Part shown: piece by piece, positions 9,329-15,917 of the stretch | Numbering within the stretch: position 1 is the first letter of the stretch | Layout of the letters: every line of letters starts with the position of its first letter | Source of the DNA: Bacteroidales bacterium | GTDB lineage: Bacteria > Bacteroidota > Bacteroidia > Bacteroidales > F082 | Direction: 5' to 3' | DNA length: 64,000 nucleotides | NCBI GenBank assembly: GCA_017531225.1 | Contig: JAFXLL010000008.1 | Span: 95,932 to 159,931, forward strand | Notes under the pieces: generated by a model | What the model saw: only the letters and a program-made list of their open reading frames with translations | Told to the model about the DNA's origin: nothing | The model's database searches: none | Program-made: the position numbers and the translations under genes

Positions 9329-10947
9329 ATAGCTTGACCTTTGCCGCCATGCTCCGTCAAGGGGCTGTGGCGCTGGGAAAAGAGAAGAACACCGTAAACG
9401 ATTTAAACGTGTTTCCCATCCCTGATGGAGACACGGGCGACAATATGCACATGACTTTGAAGGCGGGTTGTGCTGCCCTCAAAGACAATTTAGGAACCCT
9501 TTCAGAGATCTCTGCAGCAGCCTCTTCAGGTATGCTGTTGGGCGCCAGAGGCAACTCGGGCGTTATCCTGTCACGTATTTTCGCAGGACTTGCCAAAGGC
9601 TTGCAAGGCGTGATTGTGGCTGATACCAAGGCTTTCGCAAACGCCATGGCGTCAGCCGTCGCCGAAGCCTATAAAGCCGTTCCCGTTCCTGTGGAAGGCA
9701 CCATCATCACCGTGCTTCGCGAAGGCGCCGCCGGTGCCGATGCCTCAGCCGACCTCAACCATTATTTTGAGACGCTTCTGAGCGCCATGCAGATCTCACT
9801 CGACCATACGCCTGAACTGCTTCCGGTGTTGAAAGACGCTGGGGTGGTTGACAGCGGTGGCGCTGGTTTGCTCTGCATCTTCCAAGGCATGAACGACGCC
9901 CTCTGCGGCCGTATCAGCGAGGAGGAGTTGGCCCCTGCATCAACGCCAACCGCACCTGTGGTGGAGCTCGACAAGTTTGATGAAAACAGCACCCTTGAGT
10001 TTGGCTATTGCACCGAGTTCCTGCTCCGACTGATGCGCTCAAAAATCGACCTGGAGACCTTTGACGAGAAGGTGATCATCGATTACTTGAATCAGATTGG
10101 TGAGTCGGTGGTGGCATTCCGCGAAGGCAGCATCGTAAAGGTGCATGTGCATACCTTCAACCCTGGAGTCATCCTCAACGAGATGCAGAAATACGGCGAG
10201 TTCCTGACCATCAAGATCGAGAACATGTCGTTGCAGCACCACCAGTCGGTGAATCAAAACAACGCATCGTTCAAGAAGCCGCAACAGCCGTATGGCATCG
10301 TGGCCGTGGCTTCAGGTGAGGGATTGATCAACGCCTTCCGTGAACTTGGCACCGATGAGGTGATAGCCGGCGGTCAGACTATGAATCCTTCCACCCAGGA
10401 CTTTTTGGATGCCTTCTCACGCATCAACGCACAGCATATTTTAGTGTTCCCGAACAACTCGAACATCAAGATGGCAGCTGACCAAGCGGCTGAGTTGTAT
10501 GATAAGGCCGACATCCGTGTGATGCCTTCAACCACCATTGGCGAAGGCTACTACGGCGTGGGTTCGGTGGATCGTTCATTGAATGATATCGAGGAAGTCG
10601 TTGAAAGCGTGAACGAAATCATGCAATCCGTGAGCACTGGCATGGTATCCACGGCCATCCGTGATGCGGAAGGCGATGGCGTGACAGTGCATACCGGTAA
10701 TTTTGTCGGCTACTATGGCAAGAAGATCCTTTCGGCTTCCGACAACCGTCTGGAGGCCGCCAAAGCCCTTTGCGAACGCCTCGATGCCGCTTCGCGCGAC
10801 GTGCTGTTGGTGTTCTTTGGACAAGACGTTCCTGAAGAGGAAGCAGAAAAACTCGTTGCTGAACTGACAGCGACTTACAAGAATTTGGAAATTATGTTGA
10901 ACAACGGCACACAGCCGGTTTATGATTATATCTTTGTATTATGTTAG
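9307..10947 (+). CDS. fakA: DAK2-domain protein, fatty acid kinase subunit FakA-like
   Basis: The 546-residue protein starts with a DAK2 nucleotide-binding domain: NDLNVFPIPDGDTGDNM, then GMLLGARGNSGVILSRIFAGLAKGL. Aspartates in the first motif hold the Mg-ATP in this family. The middle and C-terminal parts match the YloV/FakA domain, with KVHVHTFNPGVIL and HILVFPNNSNIKMAADQAAEL. FakA phosphorylates a fatty acid presented by a FakB (DegV-type) protein to give acyl phosphate. The next gene, overlapping by 7 bases, is such a DegV protein, and plsX, which uses acyl phosphate, lies two genes further on. The family call is firm; activity on fatty acids is inferred from that context. Confidence 0.88.
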   Translation: MEKTAELDSLTFAAMLRQGAVALGKEKNTVNDLNVFPIPDGDTGDNMHMTLKAGCAALKDNLGTLSEISAAASSGMLLGARGNSGVILSRIFAGLAKGLQGVIVADTKAFANAMASAVAEAYKAVPVPVEGTIITVLREGAAGADASADLNHYFETLLSAMQISLDHTPELLPVLKDAGVVDSGGAGLLCIFQGMNDALCGRISEEELAPASTPTAPVVELDKFDENSTLEFGYCTEFLLRLMRSKIDLETFDEKVIIDYLNQIGESVVAFREGSIVKVHVHTFNPGVILNEMQKYGEFLTIKIENMSLQHHQSVNQNNASFKKPQQPYGIVAVASGEGLINAFRELGTDEVIAGGQTMNPSTQDFLDAFSRINAQHILVFPNNSNIKMAADQAAELYDKADIRVMPSTTIGEGYYGVGSVDRSLNDIEEVVESVNEIMQSVSTGMVSTAIRDAEGDGVTVHTGNFVGYYGKKILSASDNRLEAAKALCERLDAASRDVLLVFFGQDVPEEEAEKLVAELTATYKNLEIMLNNGTQPVYDYIFVLC

Positions 10948-11810
10948 TGTTTTTTAGCGATACAGATTGCGACATCACTCCCAAGGAGTGTGCCGAATAT
11001 GGCATCAAGATGATCAGCATGCCATACACCGTTGGTGATCAAGTGATTTACCCATACGTCGACTTTGAAGAGTTCGATGACCACAAGTTTTACGATATGC
11101 TGCGTGCCGGCACCATGCCGACTACCAGCGCCATGAGCGAGGAGGCTTATTGCCAGTACTTCGAGCCCGAGTTTCAGGCAGGAAACGACATCCTCTACGT
11201 GCATTTCTCCTCAGGCACTTCCAATACCTTCACCATCATGGGTCAGGCAGTGGACAAGCTTCTTGCAAAATATCCCGAAAGAAAGTTCTATCATATTGAC
11301 ACCTTGGGCATCACCGCTTTGTCCTACAACATCGTGCTTGAATGTGCCGATATGTATAAGGCTGGCAAGACCGCTGAAGAGATTGTGGAATGGGCTAAGG
11401 TTGAAGTGCCTAAGTTCCCCATGTATTTCTTCGCTGACGACCTGAAGTTCTTCCGCCGCAGCGGCCGTGTGAGCGGTCTGGCTGCCACCATGGGAGGCCT
11501 CATCGGTATCCGTCCCATCATCTACCTCAACGACGAAGGTAAGATGGTCTCGATCGGCAAGGAAAAAGGTCGTGCCAAGGCTATCGCTCGTTTGGTGCAG
11601 TATGTGGAAGAACTCGGTGAGGATGTGAAAGCCCACCGTGTGTTGATCGGCCACACCGATTGTCCCGAGATTGTTGAGGAAGCCAAGCGCTTGCTGAAGG
11701 AGAAGTTCGGTGACGATTTGAACATTATGGTCAATGCTGTCAATCCTACCATCGGCAGCCATTGCGGCCCCAATGCCATCGGCATCTGCTTCCACGCAAA
11801 ACATAGATGA
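10941..11810 (+). CDS. fakB: DegV family fatty-acid-binding protein (FakB-like)
   Basis: The 289-residue protein has the DegV fold: an N-terminal SDTDCDIT segment, VGDQVIYPYVDFEEFDDHKFYDML, the conserved TSAMSEEAY region, SSGTSNTFTIM and, near the middle, YFFADDLKFFRRSGRVSG, the usual DegV helix that covers the acyl pocket. The C-terminus has GSHCGPNAIGICF, equivalent to the family His and Gly motif. DegV proteins bind one fatty acid and hand it to FakA for phosphorylation. It overlaps fakA by 7 bases and the following gene by 4, so all three are almost surely translated together. Which chain length it prefers cannot be read from sequence. Confidence 0.9.
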   Translation: MLVFFSDTDCDITPKECAEYGIKMISMPYTVGDQVIYPYVDFEEFDDHKFYDMLRAGTMPTTSAMSEEAYCQYFEPEFQAGNDILYVHFSSGTSNTFTIMGQAVDKLLAKYPERKFYHIDTLGITALSYNIVLECADMYKAGKTAEEIVEWAKVEVPKFPMYFFADDLKFFRRSGRVSGLAATMGGLIGIRPIIYLNDEGKMVSIGKEKGRAKAIARLVQYVEELGEDVKAHRVLIGHTDCPEIVEEAKRLLKEKFGDDLNIMVNAVNPTIGSHCGPNAIGICFHAKHR

Positions 11811-12934
11811 TTATGATTACAGTTGAACAGGTTAAAACCAAAAAACAACAAAAGGAGTTTCTCAACTTCCAGCTGAAACTCTATAAAGGCAATCCATACT
11901 ACGCTCCGCCGTTGTACATGGATGAGAAGAAGATTTTTAGCAAGAACTTCGTGTATAACGACATTTGCGAAAGTGTCTACTTCAACGCCTATAAGGATGG
12001 CGTGATGGCTGGACGCATCTCCGGCATCATCCAGAAGTCAGCCAACCAGAAGTACAACCAGAAGCGGGTGCGCCTATCGAAGTTCGATGTCATTGAGGAC
12101 GAAGAAGTGGCCAGGGCTTTGTTCAAGACCTTGGAAGACTGGACGCTCCAGCATGGCATGGAAGAGGTAGTGGGTCCCTTGGGCTACTCCGACTTGGAGC
12201 GCGAAGGCTTGTTGATTGGCGGTTTTGACCAGCCTGCCACCTTTGAGGAAAACTACAACTATCCATATTATCAGACCTTCTTGGAAAACTATGGTTACCA
12301 GAAGGAAGTGGATTGGTCAGGTAGCAACATCCGTGTTCCCAAGGATTATGACGGCGAGATGCATCGTTTGGCCGAGTTTGTGTTGAAGCGTTACAATCTG
12401 CATATCGGAAAGTCCAAGAATACTAAGGATTTCCTCAAAAAATATGCTGACGGCATCTTTGAACTGCTGGATAAGTCGTATGACATGCTGTATGGCACCG
12501 TGCCTTTCACTGAAGGCATGAAGAAGATGATGATCGAGAACTTCAAGTTGATCATCCGTGTGGAAAATGCAGCTGTGATCCTTGATGAGAACGACAAGAT
12601 GGTGTGTTTTGGCCTGGCATTTCCTGGTATTGCCGATGCCGTTCGTAAATCAGACGGCCATTTGACCCCAGGAGCGCTTATCAGGGTTTTGAAGACCTTG
12701 AGGAAGCCAAGGGTTCTTGACCTTTGCTTGGTGGGTGTTGATCCTGTTTGGTTTAATCGTGGCGTTAGTGTGGTGGTATGCATGGGCTTGATCGACATGC
12801 TTAAGAGAAAGGATATCGAGTATGCCGATACCAACCTTAACCTGGAGGACAATTATCCCATCTTGAATCTCTGGAAACGCTTTGACTCACAAGTGGTCAA
12901 GCATTACCGTTGCTTTGTCAAGAAATTAGTGTGA
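11807..12934 (+). CDS. GNAT-fold acyltransferase-like protein (YghO-like)
   Basis: The 375-residue protein begins MIMITVEQVKTKKQQKEFLNFQLKLY and has NPYYAPPLYMDE, AGRISGIIQKSANQKY, VVGPLGYSDLEREGLLIGGFDQPATF and YYQTFLENYGYQKEVDW. These match, as I recall them, the YghO-like family of large N-acyltransferase-fold proteins, which is distantly related to a bacterial GNAT-type ceramide synthase. No active-site residue can be assigned safely. It overlaps fakB by 4 bases and sits one base before plsX, so its substrate is plausibly an acyl chain on ACP or CoA. An ordinary acetyltransferase of unknown target is the alternative. I am confident of the family resemblance but not of the reaction. Confidence 0.6.
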   Translation: MIMITVEQVKTKKQQKEFLNFQLKLYKGNPYYAPPLYMDEKKIFSKNFVYNDICESVYFNAYKDGVMAGRISGIIQKSANQKYNQKRVRLSKFDVIEDEEVARALFKTLEDWTLQHGMEEVVGPLGYSDLEREGLLIGGFDQPATFEENYNYPYYQTFLENYGYQKEVDWSGSNIRVPKDYDGEMHRLAEFVLKRYNLHIGKSKNTKDFLKKYADGIFELLDKSYDMLYGTVPFTEGMKKMMIENFKLIIRVENAAVILDENDKMVCFGLAFPGIADAVRKSDGHLTPGALIRVLKTLRKPRVLDLCLVGVDPVWFNRGVSVVVCMGLIDMLKRKDIEYADTNLNLEDNYPILNLWKRFDSQVVKHYRCFVKKLV

Positions 12935-12935
12935 T

Positions 12936-13955
12936 ATGATTAAGATATTGATCGACTGCTTCGGGGGCGACCATAGCCCGCAAGCCAATATTGACGGTGC
13001 CTTGGCGGCATTGGCCAAGACCCCGGACTTGTATCTGATTTTTACTGGCGACGAGAAAACCATTAAGGACTATCTCGCTGGGAAGACATACGATACTAAG
13101 CGAGTGGAGATCGTCCACGCTCCCGAGGTTATCGGTTGCGATGAGCGTCCCATCGACGTGATCCGCCTGAAGAAGGAAAGCTCGATGATCAAGGCGGTGC
13201 GTATGTTGCGTGACCGTGACGACATCAACGCCATGGTGAGCACAGGCTCCACAGGTGCCTTGGTGGCTGCGGCTCTGACCCGCATCGGACGTGTGAAAGG
13301 CGTGATCCGCCCAGCGTTTTGCCCCATCCTGCCTACCATGAACGGCGGCATCGTGGGCGTCTGCGACAGCGGCGCCAATGTGGAGGTGACTCCGGAGCAT
13401 CTGCGCCAGTTTGCCATCATGTCGAGCCTCTATATGCAAAAAGTCTATGGCATTGAAAGACCGAGAGTTGCACTGCTAAATGTAGGAAAAGAAGCAGAAA
13501 AAGGTGACGAGATACGACAAAAGGCATACATTTTGCTACAAGAGACCCCTGAAATCAATTTTGTGGGCAATATGGAGAGCCGCGATTTGCTGTCAGGCAG
13601 CTACGACGTGGTGGTGTGCGACGGCTTTTCAGGCAACGTGCTGGTAAAGACCACAGAGGGAACCGCTCTTGAACTGTTGAAGAAGCTGAAGAAAGACATC
13701 TATTCAAGGACTTTGTACAAGATTGGTGCTTTCCTGATGAAGAAGATGTTCGCCGATGAAAAGGAGTTCATGAACTACCAGAACTACGGCGGCAGCGTGT
13801 TGCTCGGGACATCGAAAACGGTGGTCAAGGGACACGGCTCAAGCAAAGCGGTGGCAGTGGAGAAGTGCATCGAACAAGCCTACAAGATGGAGGTCAGCTC
13901 ATTGTCATCGAAGATGGAAGAAATAATTATGAAATACGAACATTACGAGTATTAG
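12936..13955 (+). CDS. plsX: Phosphate acyltransferase PlsX
   Basis: The 339-residue protein starts IKILIDCFGGDHSPQANIDGALAAL, the PlsX N-terminal GGD motif, and has HAPEVIGCDERPIDVIRLKKESSM, NAMVSTGSTGALVAAALTRIGRVKGVIRPAF, LLNVGKEAEKGDE and VVCDGFSGNVLVKTTEG. PlsX interconverts acyl-ACP and acyl phosphate at the membrane face; acyl phosphate is the donor for glycerol-3-phosphate acylation by PlsY. Its usual neighbours rpmF and fabH are not here. Instead it follows FakA/FakB-like genes, whose product would be acyl phosphate, and precedes an ACP gene. A repeated GATAAA-type spacer follows its stop codon. Confidence 0.96.
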   Translation: MIKILIDCFGGDHSPQANIDGALAALAKTPDLYLIFTGDEKTIKDYLAGKTYDTKRVEIVHAPEVIGCDERPIDVIRLKKESSMIKAVRMLRDRDDINAMVSTGSTGALVAAALTRIGRVKGVIRPAFCPILPTMNGGIVGVCDSGANVEVTPEHLRQFAIMSSLYMQKVYGIERPRVALLNVGKEAEKGDEIRQKAYILLQETPEINFVGNMESRDLLSGSYDVVVCDGFSGNVLVKTTEGTALELLKKLKKDIYSRTLYKIGAFLMKKMFADEKEFMNYQNYGGSVLLGTSKTVVKGHGSSKAVAVEKCIEQAYKMEVSSLSSKMEEIIMKYEHYEY

Positions 13956-13983
13956 ATAAAAGATAAGAGATAAAAGATAAAAG
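13954..13983. repeat. GATAAA-rich simple repeat after plsX
   Basis: Thirty bases made of the units AGATAAA and AGATAAG, overlapping the plsX stop codon and ending just before acpP. The same kind of tract occurs at 50543-50570 (inverted) and 62918-62953. Confidence 0.7.
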
Positions 13984-13990
13984 TTCAATT

Positions 13991-14218
13991 ATGTTTGATG
14001 AAGTAAAAGAAATCTTAGCGCGTCAACTAAGAGTATCACCGGAAAAGGTGACCCTTGATGCGCAAATCAAAAAAGACCTCGGCGCCGACTCAGTGGATAT
14101 CCTTCAACTGTTAATGCGCCTTGAAGACGATTACGGCATTGTGATTCCCGATCAGGAATTGGCTAAATTTGAAACCGTTGGCGACGTGGTCGCTTTCTTA
14201 GATAGCTTGAAAAAATGA
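13991..14218 (+). CDS. acpP: Acyl carrier protein
   Basis: The 75-residue acidic protein has the four-helix ACP pattern and the phosphopantetheine site GADSVDIL with Ser34. The usual core ACP motif is DSLD followed by VEL; here Val follows the serine and Leu-Gln-Leu replaces Val-Glu-Leu, so it may be a specialised carrier and not the main fatty-acid-synthase ACP. I cannot check whether another acpP exists elsewhere. It follows plsX by 35 bases and overlaps the LolA-like gene by 4 bases, so it is likely cotranslated with that carrier protein. Confidence 0.93.
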   Translation: MFDEVKEILARQLRVSPEKVTLDAQIKKDLGADSVDILQLLMRLEDDYGIVIPDQELAKFETVGDVVAFLDSLKK

Positions 14219-14739
14219 GACGTTTTGGATTGATGATCGTGGCGATGCTGCTCTCAGTGGTGGCTTTCGCACAAAAGCAATATGATGCAGATTTCACCCA
14301 AACCCGTTTGGTGAAGGTGTCGGGAAAGACCACTACCATGACCGGTCATTTGAATTTTGACGGCGTTGATCACCTGACGATGGACTATACCGATCCTTTG
14401 GGTGAGTTTTTTTACATCTCAGGCAATACGGTGTCATTGAACCTCAATGGTAAGCAGACCATATTGGATGCTTCAAAAGTGAAGATGGTTGGCTTGCAGC
14501 GCTCTACTTTGCTGAACTGCATCTCGGGCAACTGGGAACAGGCCGCTATCGACAATAACGCAGAGACTACAGTTACTGAAAAAGATGGCCTGCGCCATGT
14601 CGTCATCACCGTCAAAGGCAAGGTGCCAAGAGGTGGTTACTCATCGGTGGAGCTGACTTATCGTTTGAAGGACAACGCACTCGTCAAGATGGTGTTGGAA
14701 GAAGCCATTGGCATTATTAACACCTACGAGATGCGCTGA
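14215..14739 (+). CDS. LolA-like outer membrane lipoprotein carrier family protein
   Basis: The 174-residue protein has a cleavable signal peptide (MRRFGLMIVAMLLSVVAFAQ, cut near residue 20) and then a single beta-rich domain: DADFTQTRLVKVSGKTTTMTGHLNF, MDYTDPLGEFFYISGNTVSLNLNG and YSSVELTYRLKDNALVKMVLEE. FTQTR followed by a strand with G-L/H-L is the LolA/LppX beginning. Such periplasmic proteins carry acylated cargo. Together with the adjacent ACP and the MMPL exporter, this suggests lipid export in place of general lipoprotein sorting. It overlaps acpP by 4 bases and sbcD by 1. Confidence 0.8.
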   Translation: MRRFGLMIVAMLLSVVAFAQKQYDADFTQTRLVKVSGKTTTMTGHLNFDGVDHLTMDYTDPLGEFFYISGNTVSLNLNGKQTILDASKVKMVGLQRSTLLNCISGNWEQAAIDNNAETTVTEKDGLRHVVITVKGKVPRGGYSSVELTYRLKDNALVKMVLEEAIGIINTYEMR

Positions 14740-15917
14740 TGAAGATCTTGCATACCAGCGACTGGCATCTGGGTCATTTGTTGTATAACTATGACCGAAG
14801 GGAAGAGCAGCTTTCCATGCTCAACCAGATGACGGCGTTGGTGTGTGAGGAGCAACCCGATGTGTTTCTGTTGGCTGGTGACGTGTACGATACCACCCAG
14901 CCGTCCGCATCCGTGCAAACCCTGTTTTCGGATGCCCTGACCAAGATTCATGAAGCCTGTCCGACGATGCGGATCGTTTGCATCGCTGGAAACCACGACA
15001 GCAGCAGTAAGTTGATGATCTTCCATTCCCCTTGGGAACGGATGAACGTGAGCATGCTGGGCAACGTAAGCCGGGAGGCAGATCCCAATGACTATATAAT
15101 TAAGGTAGGAGACAAGGGCTATGTGGTGGCGGTGCCATACGCTGCCGACCGTAACATGCCTGATGATTTCTTCAAGCGTCTCTCAGTGCAAGTCGACGAG
15201 ATGAATCGTTCGACGCAACTCCCTGTGGTACTGATGGCGCATTTAGCCGTCACGGGTGGTGATTTCAAGGGACATGATAACGCAACAGAGACCATGGTCG
15301 GCGGCATCGACTGCCAAAGTGCCGAGGTGTTTGGCGAAGGCTATGACTACATTGCCTTAGGCCATATTCATCGCACACAGTTCGTCCATGGCACCAACCA
15401 TAAGGCACGCTATTGCGGCACCCCGATCCCTGTCAGCTTCGACGAGGCTATGGGTGACAAGGAACACAGCGTTAGCATTGTGGAATTGGCACAGCATGGT
15501 GATATGCCATCGGTGCGCACAGTAGCGATTGAAGACCCACGACCATTGGTGAATCTGCCCTTGGAAGGCTTTGAAGAATGGGAGACGGTGAGAAAACAGT
15601 TTGAGGAGTTCCCTGACGACATCCCGGCGTATATTCGTCTCAATGTGTTGGTCGAAGGCTATCTGCCAGTGATGGCGAATACTGAGGCTCAGCAGATCGC
15701 ATCACGAAAGCAATGCCGTTTATGCCTGATCAATGCGAAACGCAAAGCGCAGCCAAATCAAAGCAACGGCTATCAGGAGCTGACTACTACCGAGTTCCAA
15801 AAGATGAACCCTGCGGAAGTGGCTAAGATGTACCTTGAAGCCAAAGGGGAATCCTGTGACGAAGAATTAATGGTGCTGTTTAACGAAGTGATGAAAGGGT
15901 TGGACGATGAGGATTAA
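14739..15917 (+). CDS. sbcD: Exonuclease subunit SbcD
   Basis: The 392-residue protein has all Mre11-type metallophosphoesterase motifs: HTSDWHLGH at the start, LAGDVYDTTQPS, IAGNHDSSSKL, MAHLAVTGG and YIALGHIHRTQ. The C-terminal domain with PVSFDEAMGDKEHSV is the DNA-end capping part. SbcD, with SbcC, cuts hairpins, palindromes and blocked DNA ends using Mn. The length is normal. It overlaps sbcC by 11 bases, so the two subunits are made together. Confidence 0.95.
   Translation: MKILHTSDWHLGHLLYNYDRREEQLSMLNQMTALVCEEQPDVFLLAGDVYDTTQPSASVQTLFSDALTKIHEACPTMRIVCIAGNHDSSSKLMIFHSPWERMNVSMLGNVSREADPNDYIIKVGDKGYVVAVPYAADRNMPDDFFKRLSVQVDEMNRSTQLPVVLMAHLAVTGGDFKGHDNATETMVGGIDCQSAEVFGEGYDYIALGHIHRTQFVHGTNHKARYCGTPIPVSFDEAMGDKEHSVSIVELAQHGDMPSVRTVAIEDPRPLVNLPLEGFEEWETVRKQFEEFPDDIPAYIRLNVLVEGYLPVMANTEAQQIASRKQCRLCLINAKRKAQPNQSNGYQELTTTEFQKMNPAEVAKMYLEAKGESCDEELMVLFNEVMKGLDDED

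Noticed and set aside
13954-13983. GATAAA-rich tract considered as a CRISPR-like repeat array
   Set aside because: Units are 7 bases without spacers of constant length and no Cas gene is near; it is a simple repeat.
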